The translations under genes and the position numbers were made by a program. Below the pieces are notes generated by a model, which was not told the DNA's origin, made no database searches, and was given only the letters and a program-made list of their open reading frames with translations. Source: Methanofollis sp. UBA420 (GTDB lineage: Archaea > Halobacteriota > Methanomicrobia > Methanomicrobiales > Methanofollaceae). Taken from it: 64,000 nt of DNA. The stretch lies in NCBI RefSeq assembly GCF_002498315.1, contig NZ_DAGX01000002.1:250808-314807 (forward strand), written 5' to 3'. Below, one piece after another: positions 1 to 8,651 of this stretch; the stretch's first letter is position 1; the number at the start of each line of letters is the position of its first letter.

Positions 1-3
1 ATC

Positions 4-525
4 ATGGAGAGTGCCGGGACGATCACCGACGGACGGGCCACCCGCGAGGCACTGGCCGGTTATCACCGCCGGATCCGGGAACTCAAAAAACAGGCACAAC
101 CAACCTGCACCCCCTGCTTCGAGGAGGCGACCAGAATACTCGACAAACAGGAAGAGATTGCCGGGTCTCTCGGGATCCTCAGGGAACGGGAAGACGATCC
201 CTCCATCGGATCGATATCGGTGGAGGAGACGGTAAAGAAGGTGCTCGAACCCACAGCAAGCATCCCGCGCCTCGGCATCCTGATGGAACTCGCCACGGAC
301 TCCCGCACCTTCTCGGGCCTCTCCGCGATCACCGGCCTACGGGGAGGAAACCTTCTCTTCCACCTCGAAAAACTGGAAGGCGCAGGCCTGATCTCCCAGA
401 GGTACGAACGGGGCGAGTACGAACTCACCGCTTCAGGATACCGTGTCCTGAGAGGCATCGCCCGGATCTCCGCATCCCTGCCGGGTTGCGGACAGAAGAG
501 TGAACACACGGACAGAAAGATATAA
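4..525 (+). CDS. Winged-helix DNA-binding protein (start uncertain)
   Basis: A 173-residue protein whose C-terminal half (about residues 80-160) reads as a winged helix: a helix-rich stretch around IPRLGILMEL, a recognition-helix-like stretch with HLEKLEGAGLI and a wing ending in YELTASGYRVL. This is the usual pattern of archaeal ArsR-like regulators. The N-terminal part contains a CxxC pair (CTPC) that could bind metal but has no partner pair in view. The gene ends 26 bp before the marker 14 gene, which has its own AGGAGG site at about 533, so co-transcription is likely. The ATG lies at the window edge and the frame is open to base 1, so the protein may begin further upstream. Its target is unknown; control of its own operon is only inference. 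Confidence 0.7.
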   Translation: MESAGTITDGRATREALAGYHRRIRELKKQAQPTCTPCFEEATRILDKQEEIAGSLGILREREDDPSIGSISVEETVKKVLEPTASIPRLGILMELATDSRTFSGLSAITGLRGGNLLFHLEKLEGAGLISQRYERGEYELTASGYRVLRGIARISASLPGCGQKSEHTDRKI

Positions 526-551
526 ACAATTCAGGAGGAGAGATAAGATCC

Positions 552-2054
552 ATGTGCGCCCGTTTTCTGGACCGCTTTTTCAAACCAAAGCCGTATATCG
601 TGGAAAGTATCCCGCCACCCTCGATCTCCCACGGCGCCGGGATGGTGGTCCCTGAATACAAGACCAAACCGTACTTCATCGTCGCATCGGTCGAGATGGG
701 GAACACAACGACGAAATGTATCCTCACCGGCACCGACCTCGACACCGGCATGACCTATGTCATCAACAAGACGGTGAAGATGAGCCGCGACGTCAGGCCG
801 CCAAAAGCCGGGGAAGATGTCTTCGGCGCAACCCTCGACGGCACAGAACTCACTCGCGAGTCTGTCACCGAACTGGTGCGGGACACCCTTATCGAGTGCC
901 ACAAGGAGGCCGGTCTCTCGATCAAGGACGACCTCGACTTTGTGGTGCGGAGCACCGGCGTCGTCGCCGCCATGGACTCCCCTGACCAGGTGGGCGATTT
1001 CGTGATCGCTCTCGCCAATGGCTGCCTTGCCGCGGGAGTCCCGCCAAAGAAGATGACGCCCCCGATGTCGAAGGAAAACCTCACAAAAAAACTGCAGCAC
1101 TACAGTTTTGCCGACAAGGTCGTCTTTGTCGGGGCGGTCGCCGGCGTGATCCCCCCGGTCGGGAGTTCGGGGGTCGAGATGGTCGCCAACGAGATGGAGG
1201 GCGAACTCGCGATGGCCGGGATCAAGGAAGGCGCAAAGAGCACGTCGGTGGATTTCCGCAACCCCTGTCTCTCGATAGACTTCGGGACGACCCTCGATGG
1301 AAGGATCACCTCTGACGTCGACGCCGCGGCCGAGAACCCCTTTGCCCAGACTATCGGAAACTTCTGCGGCCTTGCAGGGGCGATCCCCGACTCCATCGTC
1401 AGGGGGACCGGCCAGGTCGAGGGGAGGACAGGCACGGCCCTCGACATGTTTGGCGACAAAAGTGTCATCGAGGGGCTGTCGCGGATCGGGAGGAGTGCGG
1501 CAACCGTCGAGGACTATGTGGAACAGGCACACCGTCACATCGACATCAGGATCGTCCCGTCCGACCGCGACCGTTTCGGCCGGGTGCCGGTCAGCGCGAA
1601 GGTCGCCCATGACTCGGGAGTCGCCCTGATCGGGTGCGATGTCGGGGTGAACGGGAGCGAAACCGGAGCACTCAATACGATTGGTGCAGAGATCTATGAG
1701 AAGTACGGCAAAGGACTGCTCGTCGATGTGATCGACCACGTCTGCGCCAGAATGGCCCTCAGACTCATCGATGTCGCGGTCGAACACACCATGGTCCCGG
1801 AAAACGCCTCCATCGGTTTCACCGGACGGGCGGCGATATCAGGGAGAAAACCGCAGTATATCCTTGACGGTATCACCGACCGCGGCCTCTTCAAAGACCC
1901 GCAAAATCATGTGGTCTTTGTGGACGACGGGCTTGCACGCGGCGCCGCCCTGATGGGGCGGTGCATGAACTCCCTCGGCAAACCGAAGAACCCCCTGGGC
2001 GGCGTGAGAGGCGGACCGTGCATCATGGGCAGGCGTATCAAAATAGGAAAGTGA
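552..2054 (+). CDS. Methanogenesis marker protein 14
   Basis: A 500-residue protein that I recognise as the methanogenesis marker 14 family, found in methanogens and without an agreed biochemical role. Two segments resemble the phosphate-binding loops of the ASKHA (sugar kinase/Hsp70/actin) fold: EMGNTTTKCIL near residues 48-58 and SIDFGTTLDGRI near 240-251. An ATP-dependent activity is therefore plausible but unproven. The C-terminal part ends in a glycine- and arginine-rich stretch (GGVRGGPCIMGRR). A strong AGGAGGAG ribosome site sits about 12 bp upstream of the ATG. The gene lies between a winged-helix gene (26 bp upstream) and a 78-residue conserved-looking gene (9 bp downstream), so the three probably form one transcript. 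Confidence 0.88.
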   Translation: MCARFLDRFFKPKPYIVESIPPPSISHGAGMVVPEYKTKPYFIVASVEMGNTTTKCILTGTDLDTGMTYVINKTVKMSRDVRPPKAGEDVFGATLDGTELTRESVTELVRDTLIECHKEAGLSIKDDLDFVVRSTGVVAAMDSPDQVGDFVIALANGCLAAGVPPKKMTPPMSKENLTKKLQHYSFADKVVFVGAVAGVIPPVGSSGVEMVANEMEGELAMAGIKEGAKSTSVDFRNPCLSIDFGTTLDGRITSDVDAAAENPFAQTIGNFCGLAGAIPDSIVRGTGQVEGRTGTALDMFGDKSVIEGLSRIGRSAATVEDYVEQAHRHIDIRIVPSDRDRFGRVPVSAKVAHDSGVALIGCDVGVNGSETGALNTIGAEIYEKYGKGLLVDVIDHVCARMALRLIDVAVEHTMVPENASIGFTGRAAISGRKPQYILDGITDRGLFKDPQNHVVFVDDGLARGAALMGRCMNSLGKPKNPLGGVRGGPCIMGRRIKIGK

Positions 2055-2063
2055 GGCAATCCA

Positions 2064-2300
2064 ATGGCAGAAGAAGAACTCTATGATCTGGTCATCCCGC
2101 CGGGCGTCCCGAGAAGCGTGATCCGGGACATCATCGGCAAGTACGACGTCGAACTGGTCGACAGCCCGCAAAGGCTCTCCTTTGCAAACATGGACGGCGA
2201 CATGAGAAACCTCCTCGCCTTCCGCGGCAAACTGGACGTCATCCAGAAAGCGGAAAAGGACATGGTCACACAGGTCAAGGATTTCATCGGCTCAGACTAA
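2064..2300 (+). CDS. Small acidic protein downstream of marker 14
   Basis: A 78-residue soluble, charged protein with no membrane segment, signal peptide or cysteine motif. I do not recognise a family with certainty. It begins 9 bp after the marker 14 stop codon and is preceded by GTGAGG, so it is almost certainly translated from the same message. It is followed by a run of nine T residues that would end the transcript. The close spacing suggests a partner or accessory subunit of marker 14; this is inference from position only. Confidence 0.72.
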   Translation: MAEEELYDLVIPPGVPRSVIRDIIGKYDVELVDSPQRLSFANMDGDMRNLLAFRGKLDVIQKAEKDMVTQVKDFIGSD

Positions 2301-2303
2301 TTC

Positions 2304-2312
2304 TTTTTTTTT
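2304..2312 (+). terminator. Poly-T transcription stop after marker 14 operon
   Basis: Nine consecutive T residues lie 4 bp after the TAA of the small downstream gene. Archaeal RNA polymerase commonly stops at such tracts without needing a hairpin. Confidence 0.6.
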
Positions 2313-2339
2313 GCAGGTAAGGGGTGCGGGGCTCGAATA

Positions 2340-2660
2340 TCTGCAGCCCACGGTGCATCATAGATCTGCTTTAACGAGAAAATCAGGCTCTGGAGAAACT
2401 CTCTGAGTGAACACGGATCCACTGCCTTCCCCCATACCACACCCTCCGGGGGACTCCGCCCCCGGACCTCGAAAATCAAAGATTTTCTCGACTCCCCCCG
2501 GTCGTCCCCGCTCAGGATTGGGCTTCGAATGGGTAAACCCTGCATTTTGAAGAGGAGACTACTCTCCACCCCTATCCTAATAGCAGGGGGTCTGGGGGGC
2601 GGCAGCCCCCCAGTGGAGGATGCCGCTCAACCGCCTACCCTAAAAACAGTCGAGAAAATC
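2340..2660. repeat. Dispersed intergenic repeat, copy 1 (inverted orientation)
   Basis: This fills the convergent gap between the marker 14 operon and argF. It contains the family's marks: CTCTGGAGAAAC, GGATCCACTGCCTTCCCCC, a G/C clamp (GGGGGACTCCGCCCCCGG), GAAAATCAAAGATTTTC, CCCCGCTCAGGATTGG and CCTATCCTAATAGC. The same blocks occur in reverse complement near 19.8, 48.4 and 61.4 kb. No credible coding frame crosses it. The boundaries are approximate. Confidence 0.7.
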
Positions 2661-2711
2661 TTTGACTTAAAAAAGATAAAACGCGGTCGCCACCCAGAGG
2701 TGCGGCCCCGT

Positions 2712-3620
2712 TCACCGGATCAGTTTGACGAGAAGCGCCTTCTGGGCGTGGAGACGGTTCTCGGCCTGGTCCCAGACAATGCTCTGCGGCCCTTCCAGCA
2801 CGTCTTCGGCGATCTCCTCGCCGCGGTGGGCGGGCAGGCAGTGCATCACCACGGCGTCGGGTTCGGCACGCGCCACGACGCCGGAGGTGATCGTATAGCC
2901 CTGGAAGGCCCTGAGGCGCTCTTCCCGCTCGGGCTCGTTGCCCATCGAGACCCATACGTCGGTGTAGAGGGCATGGGCGTCCTCTGCCGCCTCTTCAGGC
3001 GTGGAGAAGAATGCAACCTTCGCGCCCCGCGCCCTGGCCTCCTCCAGGATCCCGGCGTCGGGGTTATATCCTGAAGGACATGCGATCCTCAGTTCCATGC
3101 CCGTGTAGGCCGCGGCAAGGAGCATCGAGTTGCAGACATTGTTCCCGTCCCCGATCCATGCAAGCCTCAGCCCGTCCAGGGAGGAGAAGCGTTCGCGCAG
3201 AGTCAGGAGGTCGGCAAGCACCTGGCAGGGATGGGCGATGTCGGAGAGACCGTTGATGACCGGCACCGACGAATACTTCGCGAACTCTTCAAGGGTGCTG
3301 TGCTTGTAGGCCCGGATCATGATGGCCGAGACATACCTGGAGAGCACACGCGCCGTGTCCCTGAGCATTTCGCCCCGGCCGAGCTGGAGGTCGTGGGGGT
3401 TGAGAAAGAGGGCATGGCCCCCGAGGTCGTGCATCCCGGCCTCGAAAGAGACACGCGTCCGTGTCGAGGCCTTCTCGAAGATCATGGCAAGGCTCTTCCC
3501 GGCCAGAAGGGGGTGGGGGGTACCCTCTGCCCTGAGCGCTTTGAGCCTCTCTGCCTCGTCGAGGATCTCCTCTATCTCGGTGGCGTCCGCGTCAAGAAGT
3601 GTCAGAAAATCCTTCTTCAT
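2712..3620 (-). CDS. argF: Ornithine carbamoyltransferase
   Basis: A 302-residue enzyme that joins carbamoyl phosphate and ornithine to make citrulline in arginine synthesis. The carbamoyl-phosphate loop STRTR is present in FEKASTRTRVSFE near residues 50-62. The ornithine/carbamoyl site HPCQVLAD and the C-terminal HCLPAHRGEEI are also intact, and the length is normal for the family. I chose the ATG at 3620 (MKKDFLTLLD). It overlaps the purD stop as ATGA, so translation is probably coupled. It is the last gene of carS-pyrE-purD-argF. The longer frame starting at 3689 would run into purD and is unlikely. Confidence 0.96.
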   Translation of the reverse strand: MKKDFLTLLDADATEIEEILDEAERLKALRAEGTPHPLLAGKSLAMIFEKASTRTRVSFEAGMHDLGGHALFLNPHDLQLGRGEMLRDTARVLSRYVSAIMIRAYKHSTLEEFAKYSSVPVINGLSDIAHPCQVLADLLTLRERFSSLDGLRLAWIGDGNNVCNSMLLAAAYTGMELRIACPSGYNPDAGILEEARARGAKVAFFSTPEEAAEDAHALYTDVWVSMGNEPEREERLRAFQGYTITSGVVARAEPDAVVMHCLPAHRGEEIAEDVLEGPQSIVWDQAENRLHAQKALLVKLIR

Positions 3621-4912
3621 CGTATCCCCTTCATGTGTGCAATCCTCTTGTCGAGGAGGGAGGTCTTGCCGATATCGTGACGATACCACACACCGCCCTT
3701 CACCGACGCCGCCGCCTTTTCGGCCTTTGCCTCGGCCTCTTCAAGACTGTCGCCGACCCCGACGAAGGCCATCGTCCGTGAGGTGAGGGTCATCAGCTTC
3801 CCGTCCTTTTCGCCGACATTCGCATAATACAGCAGGGCATCGCCATAGTCACCGACCTCGATCGGCGCTCCGGCGACCGGTGTGTCAGGATAACCCTGAG
3901 GCACGAGGTACTTGCAGACCGTCGCCTGCTTTGCGAAGTCTACATGCGCGGGCGAGAGCGTCCCGTCGATGATCCGGCAGAGAACTTCGGCAAAATCGCT
4001 CGTAATGAGGGAGAGGACATTCATCGCCTCGGGGTCGCCGAAGCGCGAGTTGAACTCCACGACCTTCGGGCCGTCCCGCGTGTTCATGAACTGACCGTAC
4101 AGGATGCCGCGGTACGGCTGCCCCTCAGCGATCATCGCCGCAACGGCGTTCCGCATGATCTCAAGGGCATCGCGGTAGTCTGACGGCGTCACAAAGGGCA
4201 GGAGATGGTCTTCAAGGGAGTAGGTTCCCATTCCCCCGGTATTCGGGCCGGTATCCCCTTCGTACGCCCTCTTGTGGTCCTGCACAAGGGGCATCGGCAC
4301 CAGGTGGTTCCCGTCGACAAAAGCCTGGAGGGTGAACTCCTCGCCGATAAGCCGTTCCTCAAGGACGACGCCGCCGTGGAGAGTGCGGGCATATTTCTTC
4401 GCACCCTCGCGGTCCACCTGCTCGCCCATGACCTTGACTCCCTTTCCACCGGTCAGACCGATCGGTTTGACCACAAGGTCGCCGTCATAGGCGTCGATGT
4501 ACTCGCAGGCCTCCCCGGGATCCTGGAAGACGCGGTAGTGCGGACACCCGGCGATGCCGTGCTTCTCCATCATGGTGCGGCAGAACGCCTTGTCCGTCTC
4601 AAGCCGTGCCGCCATCCGCGTCGGTCCGACACAGGGGACACCCTGTTCCTGGAGAGTGTCGGCAATGCCGGCCTCGAGTGGTGCCTCGGGCCCGATGATG
4701 GCAAAGTCGACACCACTCTTCTTTGCAAAATCCGCGACAGCCCCCACATTGGTCTCTTTTTCAAGGAGAACGCCCTCAGAGAGAGACGCAATGCCGGGGT
4801 TATGCCGGGCCATTGCCGTATAGAGTTTTACACCACTGTTGCAGGATAGGGCCCGTGCAATCGCGTGCTCCCGGCCGCCACCGCCCACAACAAGAATCTT
4901 CATGTCCATCAT
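3617..4912 (-). CDS. purD: Phosphoribosylamine-glycine ligase
   Basis: A 431-residue ATP-grasp enzyme that makes glycinamide ribonucleotide, the second step of purine synthesis. The N-terminal nucleotide-binding segment is KILVVGGGGREHAIA. The ATP-grasp core includes VKPIGLTGGKGV and the metal-binding end FNSRFGDPEAM. The C-terminal preATP-like domain (CKYLVPQGYPD onward) is complete. A GGGAGAGG ribosome site lies about 6 bp before the ATG at 4912; ATGs at 4909 and 4903 are alternatives. It follows pyrE closely and overlaps argF by four bases, giving a mixed nucleotide/arginine operon. Confidence 0.96.
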   Translation of the reverse strand: MMDMKILVVGGGGREHAIARALSCNSGVKLYTAMARHNPGIASLSEGVLLEKETNVGAVADFAKKSGVDFAIIGPEAPLEAGIADTLQEQGVPCVGPTRMAARLETDKAFCRTMMEKHGIAGCPHYRVFQDPGEACEYIDAYDGDLVVKPIGLTGGKGVKVMGEQVDREGAKKYARTLHGGVVLEERLIGEEFTLQAFVDGNHLVPMPLVQDHKRAYEGDTGPNTGGMGTYSLEDHLLPFVTPSDYRDALEIMRNAVAAMIAEGQPYRGILYGQFMNTRDGPKVVEFNSRFGDPEAMNVLSLITSDFAEVLCRIIDGTLSPAHVDFAKQATVCKYLVPQGYPDTPVAGAPIEVGDYGDALLYYANVGEKDGKLMTLTSRTMAFVGVGDSLEEAEAKAEKAAASVKGGVWYRHDIGKTSLLDKRIAHMKGIR

Positions 4913-4936
4913 TATATGCCTCTCCCCCATAAATGG

Positions 4937-5449
4937 TTACAGGTTCATCATCTCAGAGGCCGTCGTCAGCGGGACGAGGGGCACGCCCTCATGTGCAAAT
5001 GCATCGGACGCCCCGCTCTCCCGGTCCACGACCGAGGCCACGGCAACGACCCGTGCTCCGGCATCCCTGAGCACCCTGACCCCGAATAGTGCGGACCCCC
5101 CGGAGGTGGTGACGTCCTCGACAAGGAGGACCGCCTTCCCCTTCACGTCGCCGATGACGAGGTCGCTTTTGCCGTGGTCTTTCTGCTCTTTCCTGATGAT
5201 GGCGTACGGCTTTCCCGATGCAAGGGAGGTGGCGACCGCAAGGGGCACCGCACCCACCGCAACGCCCGCGACGACATCGAACACGAACCCCTCTGTAAAT
5301 GCCTCGCCTATCCGGCGGAGGAGAGCGGGGTCGGTGATCGCCGTCTTGATGTCGAGATAATAGGAACTTCGTGCCCCGGATGCCAGGACAAAGTCCCCGA
5401 TCTCGATGGCCCCGTGGTCCTTGAGCAGTTCTGCAATTTCTTTTACCAT
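4937..5449 (-). CDS. pyrE: Orotate phosphoribosyltransferase
   Basis: A 170-residue type I phosphoribosyltransferase that converts orotate and PRPP to orotidine 5'-phosphate. The PRPP loop is VLLVEDVTTSGGSAL near residues 105-120. The orotate-recognising FVLASGARSSYYLDIK lies near residues 20-35. The start MVKEIAELL at 5449 is set by the family's usual N-terminus and overlaps the end of carS by 7 bp, which suggests coupled translation. purD follows after 24 bp. The other pyrimidine gene in the window, pyrC, is in a separate operon at 12.4-13.7 kb. Confidence 0.96.
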   Translation of the reverse strand: MVKEIAELLKDHGAIEIGDFVLASGARSSYYLDIKTAITDPALLRRIGEAFTEGFVFDVVAGVAVGAVPLAVATSLASGKPYAIIRKEQKDHGKSDLVIGDVKGKAVLLVEDVTTSGGSALFGVRVLRDAGARVVAVASVVDRESGASDAFAHEGVPLVPLTTASEMMNL

Positions 5450-6006
5450 GGTACTTTCTTCACTCCGATGAGATATCCGATGATGTTTGCAGCACGGTGG
5501 AGGAGGGGAGTGAGGATGATAATCCAGACAAAGACCCCGAGGGTTACGTTCTCCACGACCCAGCCATACTGGAAGACAAGCAAGAGGCCGAGAGATCCGG
5601 CAACGAGGTCGTACTGATCGGCGATGAGCCATTCCTCTCCACTCTCCTTTCCAAGCCGCCTTTTGATAAAACTCTTTACCATATCGCCAAGAAGCGCCCC
5701 GAAGGCAAGGAGGAACACTGTTATGAGCGTATGCTCGGGGAGAGAGGAGAGCCCGAAGGCGTCCCTCGCCACAATCTGAACGATACCGACGGCGACACCG
5801 CATGCGACCCCGAGGACAAAACCACGCCAGGTCTTACCGTCGCCAAGGATCCTACGGCCGTCGCTCCAGGTTTTCCCCATGTCCACCGGTGCACCGCCTC
5901 CAAGAGCGGCAGCGGCCGAATTAGGCACATAGGCAGGCAACATCACCCAGATCGCCACGACCAGACTTGATATAATCGAATCGATAATAATAATTATTCT
6001 CCCCAC
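5443..6006 (-). CDS. carS: CDP-archaeol synthase
   Basis: A 187-residue integral membrane enzyme that activates digeranylgeranylglyceryl phosphate with CTP during archaeal lipid synthesis. Family marks are MLPAYVPNSAAAALGGG, the polar GKTWSDGRRILGDGKTWRG and AFGALLGDMVKSFIKRR, followed by hydrophobic segments. The start is GTG at 6006, because no in-frame ATG precedes the conserved PAYVPN segment. A TTTAAACTTAAG box lies only about 15 bp further upstream, so the exact start is uncertain. It is the first gene of carS-pyrE-purD-argF and is divergent from the Tes-like lipid gene. Confidence 0.93.
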   Translation of the reverse strand: MGRIIIIIDSIISSLVVAIWVMLPAYVPNSAAAALGGGAPVDMGKTWSDGRRILGDGKTWRGFVLGVACGVAVGIVQIVARDAFGLSSLPEHTLITVFLLAFGALLGDMVKSFIKRRLGKESGEEWLIADQYDLVAGSLGLLLVFQYGWVVENVTLGVFVWIIILTPLLHRAANIIGYLIGVKKVPW

Positions 6007-6118
6007 AATTTCTACTTAAGTTTAAATCTCAATTCGCTCTAAACATTGTGTCATCACTGTATGGCGCAGGTAACCAATATATGAAACGCTATTGTAAAGA
6101 TATGCCGGTGGATGAGAT

Positions 6119-7591
6119 ATGCTTCTGAAAAAAACCAAGAGTCTTTGCCCCATTTGCAAAAGGGTGCTTGACGCAGACATTTGCGAGGAGGACGGGAAGG
6201 TCTGGATTTCCCGCACCTGCCCGGAGCACGGAGAGGCGAAACATCTCTACTGGTCGGATGCAGAGATGTACAGGAGGTTCGATGCATTCGAGGAGATGGG
6301 AAACGGTGTCTCCAACCCCCAGAAAGAGACCGTACCCGACACCTGCCCGGCAAACTGCGGGATCTGCTCTGGCCACAGGTCAACCACACTCCTTGCCAAC
6401 ATCGACCTGACAAACCGCTGCAACCTCCACTGCGACTTCTGCTTCGCCAATGCACAGGCATGCGGGTTTATCTACGAACCATCCTTCGACGAGGTCGTCG
6501 AGATGATGAAGATGCTCAGGAGTGAAAAGCCGGTCCCCACGCCAGCCATCCAGTTCTCGGGCGGCGAACCGACGATGCGCGACGACCTCTTCGATATCAT
6601 CAGGAAGGCAAAGGAACTCGGTTTCTCGCAGGTCCAGATCGCGACGAACGGGATCAAGATCGCAATGGATCCCGAATATGCGAAGGAACTCAGGGAAGCC
6701 GGCCTGAGCACCGTCTATCTTCACTTCGACGGCGTCACCCTGGAGACGAACCCGATCCTTCAGGCAAGCCTGAATGCCGTGAAAAACTGCGCGAAAGTCG
6801 GCCTCGGCGTCGTGCTTGTCCCGACGATCATCAATGGGAGGAACGACCATGAGATCGGCGCAATCCTCGGGTTTGCCGCAGACCGCGTGCAGGTCGTGCG
6901 GGGCGTCAACTTCCAGCCGGTGGCCTTCACCGGTGCCGCAAGCGAGGACGACATCAAAAGAGAGCGTATCACCATCCCCGACCTTGCCGAGAAGATCGAA
7001 GAGCAGACCGGCGGCATCATCAAGAAGAGTTACCTCTACCCCGTCCCCTGCGTCGTCCCGATCTCCGATCTCGTCGAGACGTACACCGGAAAGCCGCAGG
7101 TCAGGTTCACCACCCACCAGCACTGCGGCGCCGCCACCTATGTCTTTGTGACCGAGGAAGGGCTTGTCCCGATCAACGAGATGGTCGACGTCGACGGGTT
7201 CTTCGAGGCCATCAGGACGATGACAGACAGGCTGAAGGACGGCGGGACCATCAACAAGTATCGGGCGCTCATCGAGGGCGTCAGGGACATGAGCGTCTCC
7301 GCATCGAACGGCGAACACGGCGGTGCGACACAGTTCTGGACGCTCCTCGGGAAGACGCTTGTGTCCCAGAACTTCGACGCCCTGCGCGATTTCCACTGGA
7401 ACGCCCTCTTCATCGGCACGATGCACTTCATGGACAACTACAACTACGACATCGACCGTGTCCAGCGCTGCTGCATCCACTATGCCACGCCAGACGGCAG
7501 ACTGATCCCCTTCTGCACCTACAACTCGGGGCCGGTGTACAGGGAAGATGTCTGGAAGAAGTTTGCCCGGCCCCTCCCGAAAGAGGAGTGA
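6119..7591 (+). CDS. tes: Radical SAM protein, probable tetraether lipid synthase
   Basis: A 490-residue radical SAM enzyme. The cluster motif CNLHCDFC places the three cysteines at residues 101, 105 and 108, followed by FSGGEPTMRDD. Upstream are a CPIC...C...C set (residues 10, 13, 22, 34) and CPANCGIC (76-83). The C-terminus has more cysteines (QRCCIHYATPDGRLIPFC). This many-cluster layout is that of the MJ0619 family, now known as Tes, which couples two archaeol chains into tetraether lipid. An older report linked MJ0619 to methanopterin methylation, so substrate assignment needs care. It is divergent from carS. A TATATGAAA box near 6077 and GGTGGATGAG just before the ATG support this start. 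Confidence 0.82.
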   Translation: MLLKKTKSLCPICKRVLDADICEEDGKVWISRTCPEHGEAKHLYWSDAEMYRRFDAFEEMGNGVSNPQKETVPDTCPANCGICSGHRSTTLLANIDLTNRCNLHCDFCFANAQACGFIYEPSFDEVVEMMKMLRSEKPVPTPAIQFSGGEPTMRDDLFDIIRKAKELGFSQVQIATNGIKIAMDPEYAKELREAGLSTVYLHFDGVTLETNPILQASLNAVKNCAKVGLGVVLVPTIINGRNDHEIGAILGFAADRVQVVRGVNFQPVAFTGAASEDDIKRERITIPDLAEKIEEQTGGIIKKSYLYPVPCVVPISDLVETYTGKPQVRFTTHQHCGAATYVFVTEEGLVPINEMVDVDGFFEAIRTMTDRLKDGGTINKYRALIEGVRDMSVSASNGEHGGATQFWTLLGKTLVSQNFDALRDFHWNALFIGTMHFMDNYNYDIDRVQRCCIHYATPDGRLIPFCTYNSGPVYREDVWKKFARPLPKEE

Positions 7592-7592
7592 G

Positions 7593-8528
7593 TCAGGGAA
7601 AAGGCAGGACAATCCCGTCCCCCGTCTTCATCACCAGGGCCGCGATGGCAAGGTCCTGGATCGCAAGGCCTGTCGAGTCAAAGAGCGTAATCTCATCTCT
7701 CCTCTCCCTCTTTTTTCTCCCGCAGACGATCTCCCCGAGAGTGCCCGCGATCCTCTCCGCAGTGAAGAGTCCGGAAGAGACCGGCACATTGATCTCGCCC
7801 GAATGAAGGGCCTGTGTGGGATCGTCCACGAAGACGCGTGAGCGGAGGAGGATAGCCGGGTCGAGTTCTTCCTTGCCGGGTGCGTCGGCACCGATGGCAT
7901 TGATGTGCGTTCCCTCATGGACCCACTCTGACCTGATGATCGGCGTCCTGACTGGCGTCGTCGTGACGATGACGTCGACGTCGCAGGCCATTTCGAGGGA
8001 GACGGCCTCGCAGGTATGGCCCTCGCACCGGCGGCAGAAGGCCTCCGCATTCGCAGGGGTTCTGCTCCAGACCCTGACCTCCGTGATCTCCAGGACGTCG
8101 GCGATCGCGTTTATCTGGGCGGCGGCCTGTCTCCCGCTCCCGATGACGCCGAGGACGATCCGGCGTTTCGGGGAGAGGTAGCGTGCGGCAATGGCACCGG
8201 CCGCACCTGTCCGCAGGTCGGTGAGGGCCGTGGCATTCAGGACCGCATCAGGCATCCCTGTGGCGGGGTCGAGGATGACGGTGAGGGCCATCACTGTCGG
8301 CAGACCGATCTTCGGGTTTTCCGGGTGGACATTGACGATTTTGACGCCCGCCATGCCGATGCCAGGCAGGTACGCGGGCATCGTCCTGAAATCCCCCTTT
8401 TCAAAGGTCACATAGATCTTCGGCGGCATCTGGGCCCGCCCATCCCCGTATTCCCTGAACGCCTCCTCAACGACCAGGTTGACCTCGTGCGGGGAGGGGA
8501 GGTCTGCTCCTGCAGGATAGTAGCGCAT
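7593..8528 (-). CDS. Alanine dehydrogenase (ornithine cyclodeaminase/mu-crystallin family)
   Basis: A 311-residue NAD(P)-dependent enzyme of the ornithine cyclodeaminase/mu-crystallin family. The Rossmann loop is VLGVIGSGRQAAAQ near residues 120-133, and the substrate region includes RAQMPPKIYVTF and FRTMPAYLP. The archaeal member AF1665 is an alanine dehydrogenase, which is the best guess. Ketimine reductase or ornithine cyclodeaminase activity cannot be excluded. I chose the ATG at 8528 because the conserved VEEAFR helix then sits at the family's usual distance. It converges on the Tes-like gene with one base between the stops. Confidence 0.85.
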   Translation of the reverse strand: MRYYPAGADLPSPHEVNLVVEEAFREYGDGRAQMPPKIYVTFEKGDFRTMPAYLPGIGMAGVKIVNVHPENPKIGLPTVMALTVILDPATGMPDAVLNATALTDLRTGAAGAIAARYLSPKRRIVLGVIGSGRQAAAQINAIADVLEITEVRVWSRTPANAEAFCRRCEGHTCEAVSLEMACDVDVIVTTTPVRTPIIRSEWVHEGTHINAIGADAPGKEELDPAILLRSRVFVDDPTQALHSGEINVPVSSGLFTAERIAGTLGEIVCGRKKRERRDEITLFDSTGLAIQDLAIAALVMKTGDGIVLPFP

Positions 8529-8651
8529 GGCCGGCACATCGATCCGCCGGGATAAAACCCTTGTGCGGTCCTCCACCAGGTATGCCGGGATGATGACGGC
8601 AGACCCCGGGCGGAACGCTTATCATCTAAAGGGATATTTTAGGATCGGGGG

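Noticed and set aside
531..1787. 418-residue open frame opposite the marker 14 gene
   Set aside because: It is a shadow of a GC-rich coding strand. It is rich in Asp, His, Arg and Gly with no family signal, while the plus-strand protein is clearly conserved.
6380..7612. 410-residue minus-strand frame opposite the Tes-like gene
   Set aside because: It has the same shadow composition, and the plus strand carries an intact radical SAM protein.
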